Below, piece by piece: positions 48,079-59,953 of a stretch of 64,000 nucleotides of DNA. The notes beneath the pieces were generated by a model. The model did not search any database. It was given only the letters and a program-made list of their open reading frames with translations, and was not told the DNA's origin. The DNA comes from Clavaria fumosa (taxonomy: Eukaryota > Basidiomycota > Agaricomycetes > Agaricales > Clavariaceae). The translations under genes and the position numbers were made by a program. Positions within the stretch are counted from its first letter, which is position 1, and the number at the start of each line of letters is the position of its first letter. The stretch spans positions 558,001 to 622,000 of the forward strand of contig OX637806.1 in NCBI GenBank assembly GCA_951802425.1, written 5' to 3'.

Positions 48079-49891
48079 ATGGTGCGCAAATGTTCCGTTC
48101 CGGGTTTCAGATCCGCCAAGCCAAAAGAACCTTACAAATGACCATACAGGTCTTTCTCAGCAGCAAGAAATACGCGTGGTACGGCATCCCGTGTTTTGTT
48201 TTGCAGCTGGTGGTCCTTACTCGGCTCTTTTCATTAGCGAAACCTGTATCAAAGGACATCGTTCCAGCACTTGTCGACACACGGACCGCCCTTTGTTCGA
48301 GATTAAGAAGAAGGGACGTCCAGTAACGCAGTGCGAACATTGTCGAGAGCTCCGAAAAACGAAACAAGTTCATGTGAAGTGTCTGTGCCAAACCAAACCA
48401 GACTGTAAAGATACCGTCCAGAAGACGACCGGCTCTTCCAACAGAAAGGGTCTGTACTCGTACAGTTCTTCCTCGTAGCCAGCCCTACTGATCATAACCC
48501 ATATATCTTATCAGGGGGCCACAAGTTGCTAGATGATGCCGTTTTTCCCAACGGACTGCCGCGACCTTTAGAAGCATCGGTTGCGCTTCAATTAATCTCA
48601 GATAGTTCTGATTCTTCGGATCACGGTGGTATGCTGAGCGCCCGGCTCTGTCGCTGTCTTTGTTGTTGATCTGTTGATCTGGACAACAGAAGTTTCAAGC
48701 TGCAAATGTGCTTTTGGCAACGACTGCGACTGCGCCACGCAGCGGAAGAGTGTTCATCACAAGCGCCGCACCAAATCTCTGAGCGCACTCCAAAGTGCGG
48801 AAACAGATCACACGGTATCGGAGGCGCCGCTGGACCCTGAGATCACGCTGCCGTCGCAGATTGTGTCTCGCATCGCTCAACTTCGCCCGGTTCGTCCCCG
48901 ATGGTCATTTGATGACAACCCTGGCCCGTTGCACGACCCATCCTCTGGACATGCCCACACGACTGCATCTCGCCATCATACCCACGACAACATGTTTTTC
49001 AGCCCATATACCCGGGCGTATGAGCATGTTCACTATCCCCGCGAGGAAGCTATCGACGATCTCGGGACAGGAAGCCAAGTCTTGGGTGATAATATGCCCT
49101 TGTCTGCTGAGAACCCGACCGGCCTCGTTATTCCATCATCTGTGTCTAGTGACTCATTGATTGAAGAACCAAACTTTGAGTGGGATTTCCTCGAGACCAC
49201 CGTCTTTCCCCCTTCGTGTGGATGCGACCGAGGCCCTTGTCTCGACTCTATGAAGCATGATGTCTCTACCGTGACTGCCGTTTGTCCTCTTGAAGGCTGT
49301 GCCGATCCAACAGCCTGCCCATACCCGCTAGATTGCACACTCGTACCTGTGGATCCCGTGCCTCCCGACAGCAATTGGTTCTTGTACGGTGATGGAGTTA
49401 CAAGCGACTGGTGGGGCCCGATTGATGTTGAGTCGACCGTCGCTCTCTTTGCGCAATCCATGGGATCGCCGAAGGCTACATCGCTCGACATATCTCCACC
49501 GTTGCCCAGTCACTGGCCCTCGGAAAACCCACAACCACAGTTACAGACCACGATTCGCTTCCGTTGTGAGCAGGACTGCCCGCCCGGCGATTGTAGGTGC
49601 ATCGCAGATGCGTGCAAGTGCCAGACGCGCTTGGGCGTGGAGGATGGTGATCGAAACGCGGTGACGAACCAGATCATGCCAGAGCTCGCGCCACCCGAGG
49701 AGGCTGCATGGTGGGGCAACTCGGCCATGGGCATCATCAACATCGACCTACCTTTCCAAGGAGCTGGTCTTCACCCTCTTCCTCGCTCCCGCGCCGCCGT
49801 TCCAGATTGGTTTCAACTAATGCCTTCAATGGCCCTCCCTTCACACATGGCTGGGCTCTCTCCGATGCCGAACCAGCAGATGCCGCAATGA
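48079..49891 (+). CDS. Copper-fist DNA-binding transcription factor
   Basis: Model: exons 48079-48081 (ATG only), 48150-48178, 48238-48449, 48515-48628 and 48690-49891, 519 residues. The N-terminus then reads MVFLSSKKYACETCIKGHR, the expected copper-fist form with zinc ligands C-x2-C-x8-C-x-H (ending STCRH), followed by the minor-groove GRP element (KKKGRPVTQCEHCRELR). An ATG at 48138 is an alternative start that changes only the first residues. The C-terminal part has three Cys clusters (CKCAFGNDCDC, CGCDRGPC, CEQDCPPGDCRCIADACKC) like the metal-sensing motifs of Mac1/Cuf1/Ace1. It is likely a nuclear copper- or iron-responsive regulator. Whether it is an activator for excess or for starvation cannot be told. 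It is convergent with the thioesterase gene. Confidence 0.9.
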
Positions 49892-50168
49892 ATACCTACT
49901 ACCTCCTTCTGCAGGCGTACCTTTAACACGATTGGGACCCATCTGGATGTCTGATTCATACGACTTTGAATACGGTCACTCTATTAAGGCATCTGATCAT
50001 CAATGACTATTTGTTGATCTATTGTTCATTTTCCTCGTTGTACTGTGCTTCTCGCTCTGCCCTTGGTGGATGATTTTCTAGTCTGGAAGTCATTTGTAAT
50101 GTACAATTATTGGCGCTGCATATGGCAGAAGTACGGCTGTTTCTATCTTTGTTCTTCTATTTCTATTT

Positions 50169-51203
50169 CTACAACCTCGACTTGATGGGCTGCATCTTGT
50201 TGACGAAGGCTGAGGCAACGAGTCTGCCCGAGTGTTTGATGGTGATCTGGGGATGGATAAAGGAAAGTCAATCGGATTAGCAAGAACATGAGGCTGCTGG
50301 GGAACATCTCACCTCACACCGCGAACTCATAATTCTGGCGCCAACACACATGGTCGAGCTGGATATTCTTAGAAGAGTCCCACTTGTGAGGCGATAGCAA
50401 AAAAAGACGTGAGTTGAGCCTTGGTACACACGCACGGAAACGTGCAACTAAACTCACAGTGGCGCTGGAGAGTGAAAGTTGATGTTCATTGATTGCGTCA
50501 CGCCCGCGCCGTTGACGTTCTTGTGGAGCCCCAGTGCGACGAGAGGAGTGCTGCCGCATCTGGATAAGGGGAGATCGTCGTCAGTGTGCACCGGCGCCAC
50601 CCACACGCACAAAGTGGGGAACAGTTAAAAATAAAAATAAAAAACGCGTACATGTCGATGAGGTACGAGATGCAGCCGCCGTGCATCATCCCTGCCCCGT
50701 TCAGCATGTCTGTCGGTTTTAGTTTTTTGGGGGGAGAAAGTCGCGATCAGCAAAACCCAGCACGAAACTCCAGTGTGGGAGGAGGGGGAGTAAACGCGCC
50801 TCCGAAAGGGAAGAAGGGCGTTGCTACACGTACTCTTAGCGACGGTGACCTCGGCGACCGCGACCGCCTCGAGGGCGCCCTCCCTCGCCGCGTTGGGGCA
50901 GATGCTCAGGTCCGTCCAGCGGACCGCGCGGCCGACGGCGTGCGCGAAGCAGTCCGCGTCGCCGACGCCGTACGACACGTACGTGTTGTTCGTGAGGTGC
51001 TTGACCCAGTACGGCGCGTTCCCGCCGATGGCGGAGACGTCCCCGCAGCTGGGGAGCAGCGCGGGGTCGACCCAGCACGACCGGGACGGGGGACACGCGC
51101 TCCTCGCTGGTGACGACGAGGATGGGGTCGACGGCGTCGACGACGACGACGACGCCGGTTGGGGGTTGTCGAGCGCTAGGGGCGCTGGGGATGTCTGGGA
51201 CAT
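50169..51203 (-). CDS. Hotdog-fold acyl-CoA thioesterase family protein
   Basis: Exons 51203-50834, 50709-50652, 50559-50458, 50382-50313 and 50246-50169 give 225 residues. The 4HBT-type core is visible: MLNGAGMMHGGCISYLID with the HGG active-site turn at the head of the central helix, CGSTPLVALGLHKNVNGAGV, QSMNINFHSPAPLGTLLRIS and EITIKHSGRLVASAFVNKM. It resembles the ACOT13/PaaI-like branch that hydrolyses acyl-CoA esters. The Ser/Pro-rich N-terminus from 51203 is poorly conserved, and exon 1 is markedly GC-rich. The substrate is unknown. Confidence 0.85.
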
Positions 51204-52966
51204 GTTAGAAGGTGTTCGAGGGTGAGTCTTGACATGGTCGTTGGAGGGCGGTTGGCTTTAAGGCGTTTGCAAGTGTAAGTAAAGCCCTTTGCTATGCTTG
51301 TGGTGACCCTTAGAGTCACACATCATAGTCACGACTTGACTCATTTTGAACAAAAACACACAAGTTACCTACCATCAATTCAACTAGAGACCGTTGTCCA
51401 AAGTATTACGCCAGTCTGACCAAAAAGAACAAGGCAAAGAGGGTCACAAGCCATTTATTTCGAGTAGGACTATGAACGCCGTCGGACCGCAATTGCCTGC
51501 AACCCAGATTGCTGACATAAGATCCCGATTTGGTCCAAAGTAAACTTTGCAGATCCACCCATCAGCCATCGCGCCTCACGTCTCTCGTCCTTCGCTGCCT
51601 CCCTTGGCAAAGGATACACTGATCTACTAGCCTTTTTTTTTCTCACAGTGAAATGGCACAGGAAACCAGCACAAGTCCTGAGCACTTTCTGTGGATCACT
51701 GCCGGAGGGTGATGAGACAGAGAACAATCTATCGAATCCCGTCAATCGGCCAACACCGTCAACCTAAGGCTTCGATCCCAGATTCTGGGGGGGGGGTGAA
51801 ACGTTGAACAGCGGACACCTTTGTACTCTCGGGCGAGTACGTACACGGCGAAACGTCGCGCGATGGCAATGTCGGCGTTTGGGCTTCGCAAGCACAACTG
51901 GCTTGCGATGGCGATACCATTTCCTTTCCGTGATCGCTACGCGATGCGCGATGTCTTGGGGGCATGAAGCTATGGAAAAGCACCCCCGCCCATCGTGGCA
52001 AGGCGGCGGCACACACGAGGAAACACGCGTGGTTCGACATGCGCCGGCTGCAATGGCACCTCGCGTCTTTCGTTCTTAACGGAAAAAAAAAAAGGCAACA
52101 CGTTTGGAAACAGTGCCTCGCGAACACAAGGCGCAGCGGCTCCGTTATCGTGATTGGCGATCTCATCGCTCAAAACGCCGACTATGCCCTTCATCCTTGT
52201 AAAGGGCCTGGGGCCTCAGGCCTCAGCCCCTGACGGCCTTGCTCTTCATCGCGTGGTCCTCTGGAGATGTGCGCGCCGATGCGGACGACTAATAGCTTAA
52301 TAACCCTAACTCTTGGTTGTGTGTGCTCTCACACACGTTGTATGGATCGTCTTCATGTACTATTCTGTTGACATCCTGAAATGAATACAGTGTCTCTTCC
52401 TGTCTCCATCCCGCCAACGACTATGTGTATGGGTATACGCGCATTTGCATCCCTCTATGTTCGGTTTTCCTTTGGCTTGTACGGCCGGTCCAAGGACTAG
52501 CCAAGGCGACTTGGCACATTCTTCCTCCTCGAAGACACTTTCTGCCAGGCTATTTGACAGCTGTTCACGGTCCGAAGTACTTCTACCGTACTAGTACGTA
52601 CACTCTGCAGCCGCATAACTCTTTTATTGTTCCGCAAAGCCAAACAGGGCGGCCTCTCTCCTGCGGCTGCGACCGCTTCCGACCAGTCGGGAGCGGGCTG
52701 GGCGTTTCGAGCCCCCCCCCCTCCCCCCCGATCTGGATTGTAGTTCCCATAGAAATATGCTCATCACCGAAAGAAAGGAAGTGTCTCAGCTTCGAACAAG
52801 CCACACTCTGCTTCCAGGTCATTCCTTTAATTTATTCCTGAGGGCAGAAACACCCGATCCGTCGTCTCTCGGGTAAGAAGACCGGCGAGCAATAGAGGGA
52901 GGGGTCGACAGCCGCTTCCGACGATAAAGTTACATACAAATCGTAGCATTTGTCAAGCGCTATATA
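51204..52966. other. 1.76-kb gene-free region with homopolymer runs
   Basis: No supported gene. The ORFs at 51759-52233 overlap on both strands with random composition. G/C homopolymers occur (about 51787-51796 and 52713-52731), plus an A run near 52083. Mostly the 5' flank of the thioesterase and 3' flank of the serine-rich gene. Confidence 0.5.
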
Positions 52967-53911
52967 CTAATAATTTACAATGCTTTGCTTTGGCGAGAGT
53001 GGAACGATTTTATGCCCGCGAGGCCACGCCTTCTTGGGGTTCGCAGCGCTCGGGATATGGAGTTTACGATCCAGCCCGTGTCCCTCGTGGTATTGCAGCC
53101 GGCTGGCGATGCGGATGCCATCGGTAGCGCTGCTTGCCGAGACAACGCCGTCATCGAGCTCGATCAGATGCTTGAGGTTAAACATGGCGCCCAAGTCAAC
53201 GACGCCGTACTCGTCGCGGAAGAGCGCCTCAAACGGGAACGACTCGCCCAGGTGGCGGCGGATCTTGGCGAGCTGCCGCTTTTTGTGCGTGGTCGGCGAC
53301 GGCGGCGCGTGCGTCGCGAGCGAGGCGGGGGAACATGAGATATCCGTGTTTGACGCGAGCGAGGCGCGGTTGTTGGGAACGTCGATGGTGAGCTTCCTGG
53401 GTGGTTTGAGGCGGTCGTGGGTCGCGGACGGGGACGGGGACGCGGACACTTCTAGTGCCTCCGGGGCGGTGAGGGAGTCCTGGGCGTGCGCCGCGCGGCG
53501 GGACAGGACCGGGGAGTAGGAGCCGCCCTTGCCGGACGTCTCCCGCGGCTGGCGGGGGGGACACGAACGTGTCGAGAGCGGTGGCGAGACGGGTGGCGAC
53601 ATGTACGGCGACATGTACGGCGACATGCACGGCGACGTGTTTGTCGTCGACGCGGACGAGGAAGCGGCGTGCGCGAACGTGTGCGCGGACATGCGGACGC
53701 TGCAGTCCTGGAGATGCATCAGCGTGCCGTCGGCGCTGCAGGGCACGACTTTGCATGGCAGCGGCAGCGTCGCGCGTGGTTTCCGTTTGGATTTATGAGC
53801 GTGTGGGCGAGCATGGTTGTCCGAGAGGGACGGCGGAGGGCTTTGGCTCGAGGATGGGCAGGGGCTGTCGGCTGGGGTGATTGATATGCTCGGTGAAGCT
53901 GTGTTACGCAT
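52967..53911 (-). CDS. Serine/proline-rich hypothetical protein
   Basis: Single-exon ORF of 314 codons. The N-terminal two thirds are disordered and rich in Ser, Pro and His, with a short tandem repeat MSPYMSPYMSPPVSPP. The C-terminal part is better ordered: HKKRQLAKIRRHLGESFPFE and EYGVVDLGAMFNLKHLIEL. The short basic motif (K-R-x-L-A-K-x-x-R-x-L-G-E) recalls a motif I associate with many basidiomycete regulatory-type proteins, but no domain name can be given. The natural charge distribution and lack of disruption support it as real. Confidence 0.65.
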   Translation of the reverse strand: MRNTASPSISITPADSPCPSSSQSPPPSLSDNHARPHAHKSKRKPRATLPLPCKVVPCSADGTLMHLQDCSVRMSAHTFAHAASSSASTTNTSPCMSPYMSPYMSPPVSPPLSTRSCPPRQPRETSGKGGSYSPVLSRRAAHAQDSLTAPEALEVSASPSPSATHDRLKPPRKLTIDVPNNRASLASNTDISCSPASLATHAPPSPTTHKKRQLAKIRRHLGESFPFEALFRDEYGVVDLGAMFNLKHLIELDDGVVSASSATDGIRIASRLQYHEGHGLDRKLHIPSAANPKKAWPRGHKIVPLSPKQSIVNY

Positions 53912-56476
53912 TGTGAAGGACTGCTTGGTACTTCTGCTGTATGAGGAGGAGGAGGGAAGGGCTGTTCTGGGCGTAGTAGGCTTGACATACTGGCTTTTTA
54001 AACGAGAGCGTCATCTTGAGCGTATGCTGTCCCTACCGGTATCTGCGGTCCCTGAGCGCTGCGCGGACGAGCCGGTGGCAACGGGTAGGTTGGTGACGCA
54101 CGACCTGATGGCGTTTCGTGTGGTGATACCCTAACCTCCTCGATGATTGAAAATCGCCGTGAAATTCCACGATCATACTTCCAGGTTCCTTGCCGTTATC
54201 CGGCCTCTGCGGGTTGAGTAACAAACGGGCTGCTGCATCGCCTCCGCTCTCTGGGTGGAAACAACAAAGATGAAGATGCAAGAAAGAACCTTGATGAAAC
54301 TGCACACCCAAAAAAAAAAAATTCGATGAGGTGAAAACTGGAAAGGGTAGTCGAGCTCAGAGAGGCCGAACAATTTGCCTGCCAACAATGAATTGGTCCC
54401 GGACTCCCGACCTCCACCGTGCGCAGCCTTGGTTTCCCTTCGAAGACATCTGGGCGCTACACCAACACAAGCAACCTGTGCGGTCTATGATCCGCCAATT
54501 TGCACCAACCGAGCACTCCGGAAGTCAGTTGAGCAGCAATTTCCACCGCCCGTCTAGAACAGCGCGTAGTATCAGCTCAACCAAAACATATGCACCGCCT
54601 AGATAAAAAAAAAAGTTGAAAAAAAAAAATGAATCAAAACATCAACGTATGAATTCATACCAGGGCATTTACCGTGATATATTATTGGTACTGTACCGTA
54701 CTCCTTTTCTTGCACACACAAGTCTGCTGTGAACGCCAAAAGGTTTCCTTTTGATTTGATTTGGAAGTGGTCGGTCTCTTAGATCTTAAGATCTATTTGG
54801 GTTCCCAAGGAGTGGCCAATTCGATGTACATCAATGCGTTGCTAACGCAGCGCTCTATCCTTAGGTTGAATAGTACCGCTCTCTACCAGTCCAAAATCAC
54901 CATGCCCTATCCATTTTGGCCGTCACTCGCCCGCACCATCACCGTAACAGAAAGGGGAGGGGTAAAAAAAAGAAAAGGCAACCACCACCACCACCACCAC
55001 CACAACAGCAAACCCGCCACATTCGTTTCCAACCGCCACCACAAACGTCGGGTGTCCTGCACCCCGACGCAATTTTGGGCGACCACCCGACGCCGTACGT
55101 TAATGCCCCCCATGTGTGCCTGAGCGTATCAGCGAAGGGCCTCGGACCGAAGGTTCGAAACTCTCTCCAGTCCCTCGGCACAGCGGGACAAAGCGTGTCG
55201 CAGATCAGTGGCGCAAAGCGCGAAAGCGCTGGAAGGTGTCACAACCATCGCGGCCGGTCTTCCGTGGTTTGTTTCTCTTCCCTTTCTTCTCGAGCCACGG
55301 CGACGTGCCACGCTGATGTGCCACGCTGAGACAACGCAAGATACACAGACACCGTTCAAACGGTTAGACGCCACTGTGCAGATTTCTGCTACGAAGGACT
55401 TGGAGACATCTAGAGATCTGGGATTTTGTATTGCGAAAGGTATGTTGTGTGTTTCTCGTCAAATTTTCGAGTCCTGTGTGCTGCACAGCAGACTGCCACC
55501 TAGTTTTGGAACGCTCCGTCCGATTCAAATTTCTACAGTTATCTTCCTACGCCGTAGTAATGTAATGTGATACAGCATACAGTATGTTCTATACATTATG
55601 CATTTCTACGGACAGCAGCAAATCCTTGTCTCCATCTTCGCCATGGAAAACCGCATCGTATCCCTAGCGATCCGCCGCGTCACTGGATTGAAGGGAGAAT
55701 ATGTGCGATGACTCCAATGCTACACATTGTGAAACCTTGGTGAAATAGCATGGGGTGACCATCTGAAGCAGAAGGACGCCGCTGGCGTGGAGTTTGGAGT
55801 CGAAGCGGTACGATATTCCCCGTTGTCATGTGCAGCAGAAAGTGGTCTCCGGCTCACGGTGGCTTTATTCAATCAATTATTGTAAGAAGGAGGGGGGCTT
55901 GCGTATCCCATCGAGAGACACAGCAACAATCAAGCATCGTCGCTGTCACTTTTGGGTCCCCAAGTCCATCTCGTTTGCATCACACAAATATCCAGGATCG
56001 AGTGAAGGAAGGCACCATCGCACATGGAATCACTAAAAATGGGTGTGCGGCCGCATCCGAAGAATGAAGCACCTGGCCAGTACCTTGTGCGCCCAAGTCT
56101 CGCGCCCTGACGATCGATCTCTACTGGATAGTTTGCTGATTGCAACAAGATGGGGCAAATTACAGTCTCCATGCCTTAGACGGTGATGACCCCGGTACGC
56201 CCTTATCGTCAGGGAACCAAGTCCTTCGTGGCTCGGGTGCAGTCAGGGTGAAGGAACATCATTTACAAGTACCCTGACAAGCGAGGTTCACAAGTTTTTT
56301 GTCCGTCCTCCATTTTCTACGGTACCACATATCGCCAGCTTTTTTCCCGCTTCGTCATAGTCGTAGTTGAACGTTGGTTCGAAGCTGGCAACGTTCACGC
56401 GAGGAGTGCCGCGGCCCTGCAACCCAAAGAAGGCTTCGTCAGGGCTCATCCACAACAATCCGTCGTTGAGATCGCT
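53912..56476. other. 2.56-kb gene-free region
   Basis: Longest stretch without a supported gene. It holds short A-runs (54310-54320, 54605-54630), a trinucleotide repeat and scattered short ORFs in several frames. The ORF at 56288-56695 on the minus strand overlaps the S41 3' exons and is not chosen. Confidence 0.5.
54981..55003. repeat. (ACC)n microsatellite
   Basis: About seven perfect ACC/CAC units, noncoding. Confidence 0.9.
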
Positions 56477-59400
56477 CACGCGAACTCCCACACTTTCTGT
56501 GGGTTGTTGTATGTATCGGTGGTATACGCGAACCTGACTGTAACGATGACATGATGGCAGTGGCAGGTCCCATGAAGGCGAGCGTGTCAACAACCCTTGG
56601 ATACTCCTGGAGTATTGTCCATTGCACTCACACTTGGCCGGCTCTGAGAGATATTCTTCCCAATGTTTACCATTCAATCTTCTGGAATTCCGCACTGGAT
56701 CAGAAAGGGGAATACCACTTACCTATAGGCGTGTTCTCATCGGTGAAACTCCATGCTTCGCGACGACAACGGATGCGTAAACTGGATAGCCCAGCGAGTA
56801 TGACTGAGTCAGCTCACCGGTCCGCCAGTTGTGCCTGCCGCAGAGCTGGTCAACCAACGGGCTACTCGGATAGTCGTCGATCTCAACGTACCGAAAATTG
56901 CCGTTCACCAGGCTGATTTTTTGTTATGGTTGCCAAGATCCCCTTCAAGTCACTATTCGGCTCGTCTAGAACATGCCTGTGTGCGATACTCACAGGTCTG
57001 GAGGCGCGAGGGGGTCCTACAGGACGGGTAGTGAGCACGCGCTCGCGCCAGTCAAGGTTCAGAAGACAACGTACATCTTTCAGATCGGCTGTCTTGATCT
57101 CAGTGTCGAGGTCGGGCCAATCTTTGATCAAAGTCATTGCCAACTCAGCCTTACAATCACATCGACTGCGAGCGAGCGAACGCCGTTACCGAGTACCTGA
57201 CCCCCAGCCGTCTCTGCAGTCAGGGAAGTCTAGATGAGGAACGGGACGTGAGGACTTGGCGCCGATCTAAGGCTCCCACCTTTGAACTCTATGTCTCCCG
57301 TGGGAGGACCACCAAACACAGCGATCTTCACACCGTGTCTCTCGCTCATGACCGAGGCGAACATCGCACAAGTAGAGGCGCACTGGCCGTTGTTGACTGC
57401 GTTTAGGAACATACTGTAAGGTACGGCCAGCTACCGCGAGAAGAGGAGAGACGAACTGATAGCGATGTTCCTGCCAGACAGCAAGAGGTCAGTAAACAGC
57501 GGTGGAGACAGTGGGCGTGAAGGTACCCGAAGTCGAATGGCGGAGTCTCTGGTATTGGCGCTTCGAACGCAAGTTCGCAGGTATCCTATGTCCCGGTGGG
57601 TGTGCATGTTCGTCAGCGTCGAATGAATAGATGAGAAAAAGTTGTTATCACATGGAGGCGTTGGCTGGTGGGGTCATCTATGCCATTCACGAGGAAGGGG
57701 ACTGAGGGAAAGACGTAGTCTGATGTGGGTGGTCTCTGAGTGCCGTTCAGGAACCGCCCTGTGATAAAATTTGACAACCAAGGTGCTGAGAGGTGCGCGA
57801 CACAGGACGCCTGGCCGTAGCTCGCTCACAATTGTCTGGGGCATATAAAGTGATATCGCTGGCCAGGCCCAGCCTAATATTCGCGGCGACGATCTTTTGG
57901 GCCAAAGGACTGGCTCGGATCGTCGTTTCGAAGCCACTACATGGTATCAGTTAAGGAATCTGTTCATCTGCAACAGAACACGAACGCATAACCGAAACTG
58001 CTTCCTGCAAGGACTTGATGCAAGAAAATCCCGAGGCAAGTAAATCCGCCTTGGGGCTCGTAGGTTAGGCGCTCATCTCTCCAATTGAAACAGTGCGACA
58101 AGCTACATGCCTGGGTTGTTCGTTGTATCGATTAATAGTTTTGTCAACCCTTTCTGCTTGAATGAATCGATAGCAGAAGCAATATCTAACTGGAACTGTG
58201 TGAAATTTCCTTCGAAAGACCCAATGAACATCTGAAGCAAGTCAGATGTTTTGGCAGGCATACAGATGGCACAGACTGACCACTCCAGTTGATTCATCTA
58301 GCACAAAGCTTTTGATCGACACACCACTCCCGGGAATTGAGGTTAAGTTGGGCAAAAATTCTTTCGGTAGGTCGACCGCATTTTGCCTCGACCTGTCTGC
58401 AATTCCGGCAATCGGTTGACTGCGAAAGTTTGCATCGCTTTGGCCGTTTGTCAGAGGAAGGGGAGGGGCCGTGGTCTTGAGATCGACCCCGTTGGTCCGC
58501 GACGTCACCGCGCAGTTGTTCGCCCAGCTTGCGAAAATTGGAAGCAGATTCCCACAATAAGCTCGGGTCGTCAACGAAACACAAAAAAAGCTTACTATGA
58601 AGCTTGATCTGTAAAATCATTTCCAGTAAAAAGGGCAACAAATGGGATCTGAACTGTCTCGGGTGTCGTAGATCCATCAACGAGGACGGTAGCCGTCACG
58701 CTGTCTTGACCCAGGAAGATACGCGCAGCAAAGTCCCCGAAGCGCTGGCTGAAACTGGCCCGCACAATCCTATACGAGCTGAACACCGAATTCACGCGGA
58801 CCGCGTGGTCCAGGGCATCACCTGAAATGGTCGAGGCAATCTGGTCTACAAAAGCGTATGGATCCTGGCCTTCAATTGAGAGGACACGTGCTCCTGCGAG
58901 TCGAGTCGAGTTGAACGAAATGGCGTCGAGGTGAGCGAGGAAGACAGGTCCGAAAAGAGCGAGCAACTCGGTTGAGTCTGGCGCAATATATACAGATGAC
59001 TGTGAGAGAGTATGTGGAGAGGGTGCCAGGGAGACAAGGGGTGCTGGAAGGATATTCTCGTATGTAAGGTAGCAATTGGGAAACCAACGTGTGTGGCCGT
59101 CATTAAGCTGTGTCGTGAAGTCAAAAAGGTCTTTATTGAAATCCCAGTCGGTCTTGCATGCATGACGTTTAAGACTTCACCTCTTCTCAAACATAACGGC
59201 AATAGAACTCACTGCGTAATTGGTCGAGTTGATTCTGGCTAGCTGGCTCCTGATATTGACCGTGCTATCCTGGAATGGAGGAGGACTTTGCAGATAAAAG
59301 TCCTCAAAAGTATAGAAGTCAAAGACTCGAGCGACGTTAGAGAGAACATTCTGACGAATGGTTTCATTGAAAGGGAAAGAGCGTTGACACGTGAGTGCAT

Positions 59401-59524
59401 CTATGGGCGTAACAAATGGTTTGCCAGCCACAGCTGCGCAAGGATCTGGGCCGGGGACCGGTAAAGCCTGCACAATAGCAATGGGAACGGCGAGCGCAAT
59501 GATGCAAAGCGCAAGGGAAGGCAT
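56477..59524 (-). CDS. Secreted S41-type (tail-specific protease-like) peptidase family protein
   Basis: Eighteen exons: 59524-59213, 59152-58596, 58527-58281, 58231-58111, 58049-57986, 57936-57830, 57758-57652, 57585-57527, 57470-57453, 57413-57280, 57213-57197, 57149-57075, 57016-56994, 56912-56892, 56834-56818, 56755-56723, 56655-56634 and 56534-56477, total 1,992 nt (663 residues). It starts with a signal peptide (MPSLALCIIALAVPIAIVQA). Family blocks: FDFTTQLNDGHTRWFPNCY, YWANNCAVTSRTNGVD, GSFEGNFTQFQLDIASAIDS, KLLIDTTNNPGGFTCLGIFL and NGQCASTCAMFASVMSERHG. The last holds the Ser of the catalytic S-x(4)-K type segment region. It ends in TYNNPQKVWEFA. Probably secreted or vacuolar; catalytic activity is inferred from family. 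One intron (58110) is GC-AG. Several exons are 17-23 nt. Confidence 0.88.
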
Positions 59525-59953
59525 TTCTCTATGGCGGAATTCATCCTGTGTGCTCTTATGGTGCGGAAGCTGAGATGAATGCCGCTTGTTCGTGCCGCCG
59601 CACGTGACGGTGACTTTGTTCGATTACCTAATAAAGGAAACGGATATCCAAACTTGGGAATTTACATAATGCGGAGCGGAGTGGCCATGCGGACGGCAAA
59701 TTCGATGCACGCAAGCAAATTCAACGCGAATACAACGAGCCGGGCTTAAATTGCACAAGCATGTGCCCCGCGTGCATTTCCGTTATGAGCGTACTGGTAG
59801 CTGTACGCCGATCGACATTGATTGCTCCCAGCATGGACAAGTTCATAATCCCTCAATACGAAGGGTATCTTGTCCTCGCTTAATTTGAGGCGAGCCAAAA
59901 ACGGGTCACAAACCAAAGTGCGAGATGACAGTAGACGAGCCAGCCAGTCTTGT
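59525..59953. other. Spacer between S41 gene and DUF1308 gene
   Basis: Promoter region of the S41 gene and 3' flank of the DUF1308 gene. No coding frame supported. Confidence 0.5.

Noticed and set aside
51759..52233. Overlapping ORFs on both strands
   Set aside because: Random composition, no splice context, no domain. They include a homopolymer G run.
56288..56695. 135-codon minus-strand ORF overlapping the S41 3' end
   Set aside because: The spliced S41 model ends with the family-typical VWEFA tail. This ORF crosses its last introns and is in another frame for part of its length.
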